Assembly: GCA_012295275.1 (NCBI GenBank)
Contig: CM022673.1
Location: 28,516,136-28,536,135 of the forward strand
Source of the DNA: Chrysomallon squamiferum
Lineage: Eukaryota > Mollusca > Gastropoda > Neomphalida > Peltospiridae
Direction of reading: 5' to 3'
DNA: 20,000 nucleotides
Position 1 is the first letter of the stretch. Each line of letters opens with the position of its first letter. A program made the position numbers and the translations under genes. Of this stretch, positions 8,980-20,000 are shown piece after piece. A model generated the notes under the pieces. That model made no database searches, was not told where the DNA came from, and was given only the letters and a program-made list of their open reading frames with translations.

Positions 8980-9680
8980 AGGAAAAATCGAATCGGCAAA
9001 ATTTCATTATATGCCAAAGAAGCCATGTTCCGCCAAAAACTGTAACATGATGGCTAATTCTTGGCTTCATTCGTTTTCTACGTCGGCAGCTTCGCGTCAA
9101 TTTTCTGCTCAAACAACTTGCCGAATATCGGCTAATGCCACTCACAGATTTGTCGCTGTTTTCGTTACCATGGTAATTCTTTTCCCTCGAGACTGTATAT
9201 AGTGATTCAGGCTATGAAACATTTCTCGTCAAATATGAGACGAAATGCATAAATAGTCCAGTGCATCCCGGCAGTGCGCTTTCGTCGCCATTTTGATTAT
9301 AATGCTGTAAGAATAATGGGATTACCGAACAGTCTAAGCCTGAGATGAAACTGTGAAGCGCAATGGAGTCGAAAGCTCGACGGTTGTTGATCGATGCAAG
9401 ACGCTGGCAGAACGACCGCACGGAAAACAAAGTAAGGTAGGACGACTCCTTTGTCTCTTTCGCAAATTTTAGCTTTTCGCGTCGTTTCGCAGCCTCAGAA
9501 TTATCAAACACTTCAGCACCGGGTGTATGTTATAAACAATTTGATTGGCTGATATCTTTCCAGCCCGGTGTACGTATGTGTAGACTTAGGCGCTTTCGCT
9601 TCGGTAGTCCGAGGTGACAGGATTTCGTTATTGAGTATTTTCGTCGCTTCGTTATTTCACGACCGAGCTAAAATTAACTG
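8980..9680. promoter_or_regulatory. CpG-enriched island, possible promoter / 5' gene end
   Basis: By my hand count 9061-9660 carries about 42 CpG dinucleotides, far more than the AT-rich flanks. The segment has no long microsatellite, unlike almost everything around it. Promoter-type strings include TGATTGGCTGA at 9542 (an inverted CCAAT box, so pointing to minus-strand transcription), GTTTATAACA-type sequence on the minus strand nearby, and CGCCATTTTG at 9286-9295, which resembles a YY1 site on the minus strand. Direction is unresolved; a bidirectional promoter is possible. It could instead be a conserved enhancer or an old, still CpG-rich, mobile-element piece. Confidence 0.4.
9363..9431 (+). 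CDS. Candidate short first coding exon (speculative)
   Basis: Within the CpG-rich island an ATG at 9363 has a favourable context (G at -3, G at +4) and is preceded in frame by TGA at 9354-9356. It reads 23 codons beginning MESKARRLLIDARRW, basic and alpha-helix-like, up to GTAAGG at 9432, a good match to a splice donor. Without splicing the frame ends at TAG 9438. A three-codon upstream open frame (ATG AAA CTG TGA, 9345-9356) shares the frame and ends just before. I do not recognise the peptide, no second exon can be identified in the window, and short start-plus-donor combinations occur by chance. The overlapping minus-strand frame (9212-9511) starts with GTG, not ATG, and is less credible. 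Confidence 0.15.
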
Positions 9681-9819
9681 ACATTAAGTTCACCCGTTTT
9701 AGCTGAAGGTTAAAAGAAAGACATAATTATAGTAAATGAACAAACACTTGAACATTATCTTATAAGAGTAATAATATTTTAAATGATTATTTTTTTTAAA
9801 CTGTCTTTCCTCTTTTTTT

Positions 9820-9957
9820 GTTGTTGTTATTATTATTATTATTATTATTATCATCATCATCATTACTATGATTATTATTATTACTATTCCTGCTATTACT
9901 ACTGACATTATTATCAATATTATTAATATCAGTAGTATTACTGTTGTTGTTGTTGTA

Positions 9958-10020
<63 letters not shown>

Positions 10021-10022
10021 TA
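9820..10022. repeat. GTT/ATT/ATC compound repeat with long (ATT)n
   Basis: GTT and ATT units begin at 9820, an ATC patch follows at 9850-9864, then impure ATT/ACT triplets, a GTT patch, and about 21 clean ATT units at 9958-10022. Frames of poly-isoleucine across it are artefacts. Confidence 0.92.
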
Positions 10023-10791
10023 CATATTATTTACATATGACTTATATTAAAAATGTTAAACGCTTGAATGTTCTTGAATCTTTCATAATAGTATAACTAT
10101 AATTATTTTTCCGTATTCATATTTTTAAATTTGTTTTGTTTTAAAGAGAAAGTGTCATTTATCATAATAACATTTTTTAAATAAAAAGAACAAAAGAAAC
10201 ATATTTCCAGTCGTTTCGTCTTCACTTCTGAAATATAAATACACCTGTCTTTATGTGGGAGTATATGTGCTTTGTTATCCATATTCAACATTTAGGCATT
10301 TGTATTCCTTACATATATTATTTACCTGCATTTTCTTCTTTTTTAATTATAAGATGTTTACACTGTTTACATAGGGATATTTTGAACATATCGGGTAAAA
10401 AAAAACAAATTAAAAAATTCAAATAAGAATGCATTTTCTTAATAATCATTGTAAAATTAATATTTACGAAATATTTAATAAATTCATGTTATTTTTATGA
10501 TTATCATCATCACCATTATTTTATTTTATGATTACCAAATATAGAAAAGATAAAGGAAGATTAAACAAACTTCAAAATAATGCGAACAAAAAGAAAGAGA
10601 AAAATGAAATTGCATAAAAGATCAAAGGAAAATTTAAAAAAAAAAGAGTTTTATCAACGAGTTTGTATTGATTTCAGATTCTTTTTCGTCCTTCTTTTTT
10701 TTCATTTTTCTTCTTTTTTTTTTTTTCTTTAAGACACTTGCCTTCGTATTTGAAAAATGTATTAATTTTAGGTTATATTTCCATTTCTTTC

Positions 10792-10795
<4 letters not shown>
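10023..10795. other. AT-rich unique sequence, nothing recognised
   Basis: Very A- and T-rich with few CpGs. An ATC patch lies near 10501-10517 and T-rich runs near 10697-10730. No gene is supported. Confidence 0.6.

Positions 10796-10828
<33 letters not shown>
10796..10828. repeat. Poly(T), 33 bases
   Basis: Uninterrupted T run, the longest homopolymer on this strand that I noted. Confidence 0.95.
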
Positions 10829-10833
<5 letters not shown>

Positions 10834-11098
10834 TCTATATCGACCAAGCATATGAGATTTCCATTTCTATTTATTTTTTTCCTCTTTTTCAAATGCGGAC
10901 GAAAACGCTATCGAACGCAAATAAAGGCTAGATGTTTTGTGACAATGTTAGTGAATTGTTATGTAGTATTTTATGCGTGTGATGAAGTTTATCGGTTTGC
11001 GCAGACAAATTTGAATTCTTCTGTATTTTCAATTAACAGACTTAGCAAGTAAAATATCATGACAAAAGAATTTAACTAGTAAGAGAAAATTTTAAGAT

Positions 11099-12049
<951 letters not shown>

Positions 12050-12067
12050 AATATTATAAATGTTTAT

Positions 12068-12130
12068 ATGTGTGTGTGTATGTGTGTGTGTGTGAGCGCG
12101 CGCGCTTGTGTGTGTGTGTGTGCGAGTGTG
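12068..12130. repeat. (TG)n with a central GCGCGCGCGC block
   Basis: Alternating purine-pyrimidine DNA. TG runs flank ten bases of GC alternation at 12096-12105. Such sequences are classic candidates for Z-DNA. Confidence 0.92.
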
Positions 12131-12434
12131 TTTTTAATATTGCCAACACAATAATTATAATATATGAGCTTTTGATGACACCTCTGGAATGCATCAAAAT
12201 GAAGATTGTTTTGAAAATCATCCTTTACTAATAACAAATATGAGTCAAAATATAAATCTAGCGTTCAACCATAAATGCTGCCTTTTTACCTAATTTGTGT
12301 TCTATTGTTCATTTATATCGTTAACTAAAATTTAAATTGGGGCTTTTTTTTAAGAGAAAGTTTTAAACTTAGTTTTATTAAGCACACATTTTTATTTTAT
12401 TACCTTTTCTAGAACAGGTAGTCAAATAAACAAT
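12131..12434. other. Unique AT-rich sequence
   Basis: No repeat or gene that I can support. Confidence 0.6.
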
Positions 12435-12498
12435 CTTTCTTCTTTCTTCTTCTTCTTTCTTCTTCTTCTTCTTCTTCTTCTTCTCTCTCTCTCTCTCT
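12435..12498. repeat. (TTC)n running into (TC)n
   Basis: TTTCTTC-type units become pure TTC, then TC from about 12483. All pyrimidine on the plus strand. Confidence 0.93.
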
Positions 12499-12550
12499 GT
12501 TTATATATATTATATATGTTTATGTGGGTCTGTGCATGTGTATTTATGTT

Positions 12551-12647
12551 TGTACGTATGTATGTATGTAGTTACGTATGTATGTATGTATATTTGTATG
12601 TGTATATGAACGTATGTATATATGTATGTATATGTAGGTATGTATAT
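12551..12647. repeat. Impure (TATG)n tetranucleotide array
   Basis: TATG/TACG units with TATA interruptions. The cysteine- and tyrosine-rich frame at 12516-12797 is a translation of it. Confidence 0.88.
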
Positions 12648-13017
12648 CTCATTCTCTGTATCTCCCGCTGTCACATTCACAAAATGCACACATCATTCTG
12701 TCACATTTTAGTGTTAATTATTACGTGTTTTATTGGCAATTTCTTCGTACTAATCTACGTAATAGCCTGCATATTCCTCCTATCAGCGAGCCAATAAATT
12801 ATCCTATAAGGCAATAACTGCAGATAGGCTTAGCAATCCCCTAGCTTCATTACCACTGCACTTGTGAATATTACCTCCATAGCGGCTACTACAAAGCCAG
12901 TATTGTAACCCCAAGGAAAACGTATTACGCTGTTTAAATGTCAGAGAAAGCAAATAATCTCGTGTGATTTTTATTTTATTATATTCATCATGCTCGGTAT
13001 AAAGCCATCATCCTTGG
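12648..13017. other. Unique sequence, nothing recognised
   Basis: Slightly more GC than the flanking repeats, but no coding or RNA signal is supported. Confidence 0.55.
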
Positions 13018-13119
13018 TGTCATCATCATCATCATTATCATCATTCATCATTATTATTATTATTATTATTATTTTTGTTGATTTTGGTGTTGAAATTGCT
13101 GCTGCTGTTGTTGTTGTTA
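13018..13119. repeat. (ATC)n-(ATT)n with GCT/GTT tail
   Basis: ATC units at 13018-13036, ATT units at 13050-13072, then GCT and GTT units at 13097-13119. Confidence 0.9.
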
Positions 13120-13249
13120 TTTTTGTTATTAGTTATTATCATATTACAGAGAAATATATACAGCTAAATATATAGGAAAGTCTAATATTAACTATATGAA
13201 TGCAGCGGCTTGCTAATGTTTGATGTAATAAGCTGATTCCAACAGGTTG

Positions 13250-13720
13250 TTAGGCAACATCGACCTCATACGCCAATATAACTTTGGTGACGAGACATTA
13301 TTTCATATCGTGCCTCACTTTTAATGAAAATGGATTGATAACCGCAGATCCCTTTTCAGCAGTTCGCCAAAATCGGTATAAGTGACTTTGATACATGAAT
13401 ATTCTAATGTATTAAACGCTCGTCTGGAAGCTATACATTAACTGTCTTCGCGAGTGCTTTGCCGATGAAACTAGCGAACTGCTAAAGCTATTTGCAACTG
13501 CAGCCTTACGGGATGTGTTGGGTTCATCATTTAATGGATGGCGACGTCTCCAGAGGGCTGTGGATGTCGTATCTCAATCATGATCGCGGCGTAATGCATA
13601 TTCCACGAGTGCTTGGATCTCGCAGTCCCCGAATTCCTTCGTTTACAGCGGTACTCCAAGTCCTAGACTGGCGATACGAGATTTGTTCCACAGCACCTCG
13701 TTTTATATCTTTATCTTCCT
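13250..13720. other. Second CpG-enriched, microsatellite-free island
   Basis: By hand I count about 29 CpGs in roughly 470 bp, similar in density to the island at 8980-9680. It is bounded by an ATC/ATT array on the left and a GT array on the right. Several frames are open: 13492-13728 on plus (78 codons from ATG); 13416-13583 on plus (55 codons, no ATG, with an amphipathic central stretch ELLKLFATAALRDVL); and the minus-strand frame crossing 13578-13740. Higher GC lowers stop frequency, so open frames in several registers are weak evidence. TTTTATA at 13701 reads TATAAAA on the minus strand, a possible TATA box pointing left. I recognise no family. Confidence 0.4.
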
Positions 13721-13735
13721 TCCTATGAAGGAATA

Positions 13736-13819
13736 TGTGTGTGTGTGTGTGTGTGCATGTGTGTGTATGTGTGTGTGTGTGCGTTGTGTGTATATATATA
13801 TATACATACATACATACAT
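13736..13819. repeat. (GT)n-(TA)n-(CATA)n compound repeat
   Basis: GT units with ATGT interruptions to 13790, TA to 13804, then ACATACAT-type units. Confidence 0.95.
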
Positions 13820-13854
13820 TGTCCAATAGGTGCAGAAAACGAAAATTCACTATT

Positions 13855-13864
13855 AATAATAATA

Positions 13865-13900
<36 letters not shown>

Positions 13901-13920
13901 GTGGTGGTGGATGATGATCA
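13855..13920. repeat. (AAT)-(GAT)n-(GGT)n compound repeat
   Basis: A few AAT units pass into about 12 GAT units, then three to four GGT units and GAT again. AAC units follow near 13950-13962. Confidence 0.95.
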
Positions 13921-14225
13921 TGATAATAAGAATAATAATAATATAAAAACAACAACAACAAAGAAACAAAAAACTGATTTATTTGTCTGTGGAAATTTGA
14001 TGCATGTTCTTTTTCAAAGCAAGGTGTAGTTCAGTCATTGATTTAGTAATGAATCTGCGGTTTTAATAGTTTAAATGATGAAGTAGTAGTCTGAAAATAA
14101 TTGGAAATCTCTTGCCTGTTATTACTTTGTGTGGATGATTGCCTGAATATTTCTGTTTTAGACGGCATGTATAGATTTATTTCTGTATGCATGTGTATGT
14201 GTGTATGAGCGAGCCGGCGACATAT
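13921..14225. other. Unique AT-rich sequence
   Basis: Nothing beyond AAT and AAC triplet remnants in the first 40 bases. Confidence 0.6.
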
Positions 14226-14549
<324 letters not shown>

Positions 14550-14551
<2 letters not shown>

Positions 14552-14983
14552 TTTAAGAACTGCCTGCTTAAAATAATTGTCAGTACTGTTCTGATCTTCG
14601 TACTATTTTTCAAATATCATTCATTTTGTTTTTCATTTTCCTATTTACTGTATCTATTACTACATCATAATCATCGTTAAAACAATTATTTTAAATATAT
14701 TTCTTTTCCCATCATCGTCAACTTCATTATGAATACGTTTGTCTCTTCTCTTCCGTCATCGAAGGTGTCTGCAGTTCATCATCCAGTTATTTCCATCTAC
14801 GCAGTCACCATCACTTCATATGTTTAAATTACTTATCTGTTGCTAACTCTGTACTATATAATTTTATATTACTGTTATTATCGTCTTTTAATAAACAAGT
14901 TACGTTTACTTTTTCCCTCTCTGTAATATTGTATCGTCGTCCTCAAGACAAGCTAGTTATCTGTTTTGTTTCCCGAAGCGTCA
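14550..14983. other. Unique sequence with scattered ATC/TCATC motifs
   Basis: TCATC and CATC strings recur loosely and may be remnants of a decayed ATC array. No gene is supported. Confidence 0.55.
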
Positions 14984-15245
14984 TCATCATCGTCATCATT
15001 ACTGTTATTAGCAAAACCATCACTCTATATATGCTATACTACGTCCACAGTCCCTGTTGTTCCTGCATCATCATCGTCATCATCATTATCATCATCATCG
15101 TCGTCGTCGTCATTATAATCATGGTCGTCCTCGTCGCTATTATCAACATCACTGCCTTTGTATAAATTAGTCTTTACGTCTATGGTTATCTTTACCTCTG
15201 CATTATTATCGTCGTCATCATCATCATCATCATCGTTATTATCAC
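14984..15245. repeat. Interrupted (ATC)n/(GTC)n arrays
   Basis: ATC-type arrays lie at 14984-15000, 15067-15125 and 15208-15245, separated by unique sequence. GTC units lie inside the ATC runs, most clearly at 15099-15111. Confidence 0.9.
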
Positions 15246-15680
15246 CGTTGATGTTTAAAGTTCAGCTACTTCTACTGCCCCTCGATTTGTTTCATTCTGT
15301 TGTTTCTGTTATTATTTAGCACGAGCACGCGGTGTTATCGTAATGGCGTTGTTAGCGTTTTCATGTCGATTGGTCTGTTATAACTAGACAGCTGCAGAAC
15401 TACATCATCCGATCTAATGATCACTTTAATGTGCACCAAAAGCTTCAGCACGCCAAATTACAATTATCTTTACTTCCTGGAAGCAATTTGTGACTTGCCT
15501 GTTGTTTGGTGTAGACGGAAATACATTTCTGTTGACAGCTGTGCTAGATTTTAATTTTAAGTTCTGTCGCATCTTGAGACTTGTCAGTGTAAGGTTTGAG
15601 ACGAGAAGCGTTAATAACAGCGGTTATAATAGAAACTTTAATAAGAGCAATAATGACATCGACATTAAAACAACAGTAAT
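15246..15680. other. Unique sequence between triplet arrays
   Basis: Moderately more GC than its surroundings. The plus-strand frame 15490-15837 is open for about 55 non-repetitive codons before it runs into the AGT array as polyvaline. No family is recognised. Confidence 0.5.
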
Positions 15681-15683
15681 AGC

Positions 15684-15775
<92 letters not shown>

Positions 15776-15781
15776 CAGTAG
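15681..15781. repeat. (AGT)n microsatellite, ~100 bp
   Basis: About 30 AGT units, with AGC variants at both ends. Confidence 0.97.
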
Positions 15782-15832
15782 TGTTTTTAATTATGTTTTC
15801 TTATTTTTTTTTATTTTATCTTATTTTGTATC

Positions 15833-15917
15833 TTTAAAAAAAAAATAAATAAAAAGTAAAAATAATAATTAAAAAAAAAAAATAAATAAATAAATTTAAA
15901 AAAAAAAAAAAAAAAAT
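15833..15917. repeat. A-rich block with AAAT units
   Basis: Poly(A) broken by T and AAAT units, ending in a clean A run at 15898-15916. It could be the decayed tail of a retroposed element to its left, but no element body or target-site duplication is visible. Confidence 0.85.
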
Positions 15918-16180
15918 GATAATCCCAAACCATGTTCGGTTTTCTCGGACATATCATTTCAGTGTCAACGATCGATTTTTTAAAAAAATTTTTACTTTTA
16001 CCAGTGTGGTATCGTTCGCGCAGATGTAACGCTATCCAAGTACTTACACAATTACACTCTTCCCAAGGGTAATTCGCGTCTCAGCGAGCTTTTCGACAGA
16101 GATTTATCTTACCCCACGTAACCTCAAAACAAGCTGCGCATCGTTCTTACAGATGGGTAGCGGTTTAAGAGACACTGCGT
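15918..16180. other. Unique, locally CpG-containing sequence
   Basis: Several CpGs cluster at 16010-16150. No coding frame or RNA structure is recognised. Confidence 0.5.
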
Positions 16181-16560
16181 GTAAAGGTTCTGTGAAGCTG
16201 AAATGATTTTGAGTTCAGGGAACGGTTGTGGGAATGTTTTGAGTACATGTAACGATTCTCAGAATATGTAACGGTAGTGAGTATAATTAACGGTTCTGAG
16301 AATTATACGACGGTGAGTATATGTAATGGCTATGAGTGTATATAACGGTTGTGAGTGTATGTAACGGTTTCGAGTTTACATAACAGTTCTGAGTATATAT
16401 GTATAACGGCCCTGAATAAACGGTTGTAACGGTTCTAAACATAGGGATTTCGAGTCTTGTAAAGGTTATATAACAGTTTGTATTTTTCTTGTTCTGTATA
16501 TAACAGTTCTATTATTCAAGAATAAAGCAACGGTTTTGTGTATATAACAGTTCGTGATTT
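16181..16560 (+). repeat. Decayed 19-bp minisatellite, AACGGTT core
   Basis: The unit approximates AACGGTTGTGAGTGTATGT. The AACGG or AACAG core starts at 16221, 16251, 16270, 16289, 16344, 16363, 16382, 16405, 16419, 16428, 16472, 16502, 16529 and 16546, with variants at 16309, 16325 and 16461. Steps of exactly 19 bp link 16251, 16270 and 16289, and again 16344, 16363 and 16382, while the flanks have drifted. The core resembles the Myb recognition consensus (Py)AAC(G/T)G in many copies. Confidence 0.85.
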
Positions 16561-17203
16561 CTTCTTGTGTCATTTATTTTATAGAAAACATGAGCGATAT
16601 ATATATATAAACACACAAAATCATTCAACATCATTTTTTGATCATCACAAAGTGCATTACAATAATTAAAACCTTCATCATTATTTGCTGTTATTTTCAA
16701 AATCTCATTTCAGTATGTTAAGAATTCAAAAAATTCTCAGATTTTTTTCCTCATTGCGTTATAATGGTTGAAACGATAAGGGGAAAAATAAATAAATAAA
16801 ATAAATAAATAACATGAAATGTATGAACTTTACCAAAAATGATATATATACTCTCATATACTAAACACACCTATATTTGTAATATAATAAACACACACCT
16901 ATATTTGTTTTCTCCATTTATTTATTGATTTATTGTTATTTGATCTGATCTCGTGAATGGAATCTTTTCGTGAGTTATCCATGCACATAAATAAACATAG
17001 GCAGTTGGAATAAAGCCATGGGACGGATCCATACATAACTGCAAAGTCTTAGCAGGGCAAAGTCCTGACAATCGTTCATTTTGTGTATATGGGTTGACAA
17101 GGCTGTCTTACATGCGTGTGTGTGATATAGTGTATCTGTATTCTAAACTGTTGTAGTAGTACTTAAAAATTAACTCTTAGAAATTCAGTCAAGAATAATA
17201 TAG
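16561..17203. other. AT-rich sequence with small repeats
   Basis: (TA)n at 16597-16609, (AAAT)n at 16785-16812 and a short tandem duplication of TAAACACACCTATATTTGT (16862-16880, repeated at 16888-16908 with one extra AC). No gene is supported. Confidence 0.6.
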
Positions 17204-17364
<161 letters not shown>

Positions 17365-17441
17365 ATGAGAACGTGTGTGTCTATGTGTGCATATGTTGGG
17401 AAAAGATAACTGTGTACACAGATATTTTGCATATCGTATGA

Positions 17442-17475
17442 ACACACACACACGCACAGCCACACACACACACAC
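17442..17475. repeat. (CA)n microsatellite
   Basis: CA dinucleotides with CG and GC interruptions in the middle. Confidence 0.9.
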
Positions 17476-17802
17476 GATTATGTGACGGAAAGCACGTTCG
17501 TATAATTATTAAGTTCGTTAAACGGTTAATGTTCTAGATTTATAACTATTCGGCCTTGTCCCAGCATAACGATCTGTTTGCGTTCTCGCATGAACTGCCA
17601 TAGTCCTGTTGCATTTCACTGCGTTTAAGTGTGTTTTCAGGTGTCATAGCCTTTATCTTTTCTTTACCCCCTACAATGTCATCTCCATGACACTTCCAGT
17701 AAACATTGCCTTTACTTTGTCTTTTGATCGTAATAAAGATACACATTATGTAAACACACAAAACAAAACTAGAAAAACAAAACATAAAAAAAATAAAATT
17801 AA

Positions 17803-17836
<34 letters not shown>

Positions 17837-18194
17837 AAAGAAACATGAAGAAGAAATTGTATAGAGAATTTTTGTGCTGTGAGTTTCCTTCAGTCTATAA
17901 AAAATAAAAAATAAATAAAATTCTTCTGGCTATGTGTATTTTGGGCTGAAGAAAAGGCTGCGGTTTCGATCGTTTTCAACGCAAAGCTCGCCACCAAGGA
18001 GACCTAATCGCAGATTAAGACTGTGTACAGTGAGTGCATCATTAAATAAAATATTTCTTGTTTTCTTTTGCCCAAACAACAAGTCAATTAACCTGCAGTT
18101 CACTGTCATTATCAGCATGGGCCTTAATCAGATGTTAGAGGCCATTAAATCGTAGATCACAAATGGGTTGAGTCAGTCCTTGTATACAGTATAT
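17476..18194. other. Unique sequence around an A-rich block
   Basis: An A-rich block lies at 17753-17840. The minus-strand frame over 17546-17785 and the two frames over 17930-18155 are not low-complexity but match nothing I recognise, and they overlap on opposite strands in the second case. Confidence 0.5.
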
Positions 18195-18345
18195 TTTTAT
18201 TTTGCTTTTTTTTTTTTTTTCTTTGTTTTTCTTCTATTCTTTCTTCTTTTTTGTTTTGTTTTATTTTCCTTTTGTTTCGTTTTTTTTTTTTTTTTTTTTT
18301 CCTTCACCGTCCCTTTCTTATTTTGTTTTTCTTTCTTTTTTTCTT
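18195..18345. repeat. T-rich low-complexity tract
   Basis: About 150 bp of T with occasional C and G, including T runs of 14 at 18207 and 21 at 18280. The polyphenylalanine frame here is an artefact. Confidence 0.85.
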
Positions 18346-19191
18346 TTCGGCTAAATATTTATCTATAAAACAAGTTCAGTTTAATTAAAATGTCAAAAAC
18401 AGTTTCATTAAATTCGTAATAGAGAGTACATCATTACACAGTTTGTTAGCTAAAGATATTTTACATTAAAATAGGAAAAAAATATATATGACGTTAAGCA
18501 AAATATTATTCTTTCTTTTGTTGGAAGCTTTAATGTTGAAACATGTCATAATAATATAATTATTTATCGATTTTTATGCGAGTAAATTGGCTTTTTACAA
18601 CAAGGCGTATACCAGCTAAATTTTATATTTTATCTAGCATAGCATTTTTCAGGTAATTCGCGAAAAAGAAAGCACATAATGACAGAAAAACGACCGTTAA
18701 TTAAATAATTAACCAAATTACTGTGCTTAACGGAGTTTACATTCATTTTCGTAATCAAGTACTAAAAGTATTTTCTCATTAAATGCACAACCAAAGAACA
18801 CCTGTTCTTCATACTCATACAGAAGTGCTGATCATTAATACTGAGCAGATGATAACATCGACGTAGGAAACAGACAACGACAACGTCGAAAACACAGTGT
18901 TGCAAATTACCAACGCAAATGTGTGAGTGTTAAGATGAATTTGGAAATATTTATACTCTGAAGAATTTTATCTTCACGAACTCCATGAATAAAACAAATT
19001 TATTTGTGTTTTATTCGTAGACAAGCTGTTTTACTGAACATTCGTTTCCTAATTTAAACAGCAGCAAACTGTCAGCAAATACCTTAATGAATTATTGATA
19101 AGCCTTTATTTGTTAGGAAGCTATCTTCTAATTTATACGCACATAATATTTTTAATCGTTAATTTATGGTAACAGAAGTCGGTGAAAATAT
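18346..19191. other. Longest microsatellite-poor AT-rich stretch
   Basis: About 850 bp of AT-rich unique sequence with no long open frame. CGACGT and ACGTCG (18859-18864 and 18883-18888) form a short inverted pair. No gene is supported. Confidence 0.6.
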
Positions 19192-19214
19192 ATGTGTGTG
19201 TGTGTGTGTGTGTG
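19192..19214. repeat. (GT)n microsatellite
   Basis: About 11 GT units following ATATAT. Confidence 0.95.
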
Positions 19215-19422
19215 ATTATAGTTTTAACATTTCGTGAAATTAGAAATACAGTTTAAGTAGTTTAATGAGTTTTATTATTTTTAAACTTGACACGTGCAAT
19301 TTTTGAAAAGAGAGAGAGAAAAAAAATAGCGAGATGAGTGTGAGTTTGTGTGTATGCATGTTTGTGTGTGTATGTCTCATATAGGTTAAGAGAGTCGGAA
19401 TCATGTGAACGAAAAACAAATG

Positions 19423-19426
<4 letters not shown>

Positions 19427-19513
<87 letters not shown>

Positions 19514-19562
19514 GAGAGACAGAGAGACAGAAAGAGAAAGAGAGAGAGAGGGGGAGAGAGAG
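19427..19562. repeat. (GA)n tract with GACA variants, ~136 bp
   Basis: Pure GA to about 19504, then interrupted by GACA, GAAA and a GGGG step. Confidence 0.97.
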
Positions 19563-19679
19563 ACATCACAAGTGATTAGTAAATTGAGCATAGTTGTATA
19601 TTTATTGTTATATCTGTAAAAATAAATAAACATATAATCCAGGTCAGTTTATCTTTTAAATCAAACAATCGTTTATGTC

Positions 19680-19680
<1 letters not shown>

Positions 19681-19728
<48 letters not shown>

Positions 19729-19760
19729 ATTCATACACACATACACACACCCACACAGAT
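19681..19760. repeat. (AAT)n plus CA-rich tail
   Basis: About 15 AAT units to 19727, then CATACACACATACACACAC-type sequence. Confidence 0.95.
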
Positions 19761-20000
19761 ATGCATACATAATTATAAGCTTACACTTAGTTAACAGTGT
19801 GTGACGTAAATTATTTTTTATTTTTAGATTAGCAAACATAAAATAACGCACCAGCTGTCTTTTATTTAATGTAATTTTTTTTTTTTTAAATTATTTTTTT
19901 TGTCTGGTACTTGAAGCAAAAATATGGCTGATATTGACGAATTTGTCTTTTGGTTAAATATATCGATGTTTCACCGGTGTAATTTTTTTTCATTTATTTA
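19761..20000. other. AT-rich sequence to window end
   Basis: Two short T runs (19877-19887 and 19894-19900). Nothing else is supported. Confidence 0.6.

Noticed and set aside
8972-9202. Plus-strand frame containing MPKKPCSAKNC, reminiscent of the start of a THAP zinc-binding domain
   Set aside because: The two cysteines fit, but the later C-x2-H pair and the other conserved THAP positions are absent in this frame and not restored in neighbouring frames.
9212-9511. 99-codon minus-strand frame in the CpG island
   Set aside because: It begins with GTG, has no internal ATG until near its end, and matches no family I know. It may be open only because the segment is GC-richer.
15833-15917. A-rich block as the tail of a retroposon
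   Set aside because: No element body, coding remnant or target-site duplication can be seen beside it, and A-rich runs are common throughout the window.

Overview
The window is eukaryotic, AT-rich and almost entirely non-coding. I recognise no protein-coding gene, tRNA, rRNA, snRNA or transposase/reverse transcriptase domain. The dominant content is simple-sequence repeats: poly(A)/poly(T) runs, (TA)n, (GT)n, (GA)n tracts of about 100-320 bp, (ATT)n, (AGT)n, (ATC)n, (TTC)n, (TTTA)n and (TATG)n. This density suits a large invertebrate genome. I lean towards a cephalopod mollusc such as an octopus, with a penaeid shrimp as the main alternative. The assignment is inference from texture, because no gene is available to test it. 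The DNA could be intergenic or sit inside a very long intron.

Layout: 1-3200 is AT-rich DNA with homopolymer runs, one diverged direct duplication (1141-1468) and a (GA)n block. 4340-5870 looks unique at first sight but holds degraded copies of a roughly 145-185 bp unit, which I read as an ancient decayed satellite. 6164-6239 is a perfect 28-bp inverted repeat around an AT loop. 7844-8123 is a four-copy 69-bp minisatellite. 8980-9680 is the most gene-like stretch: clearly CpG-enriched and free of long microsatellites, with a possible short first coding exon (9363-9431) ending at a splice-donor-like GTAAGG. 9820-13120 is again microsatellite-dominated. 13250-13720 is a second CpG-enriched island. 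13736-15800 is a dense run of microsatellites, including a 324-bp GA-rich tract. 16181-16560 is a decayed minisatellite with a 19-bp unit carrying AACGG at its core. 17200-20000 returns to GA, poly(A/T) and AAT repeats in AT-rich DNA.

There is no operon-like or pathway logic. The observations worth following are the hidden satellite, the two CpG-rich islands, the hairpin, the two minisatellites and the repeated pairing of long polypurine tracts with GCGC-type alternating tracts. I did not find a convincing new biological system.
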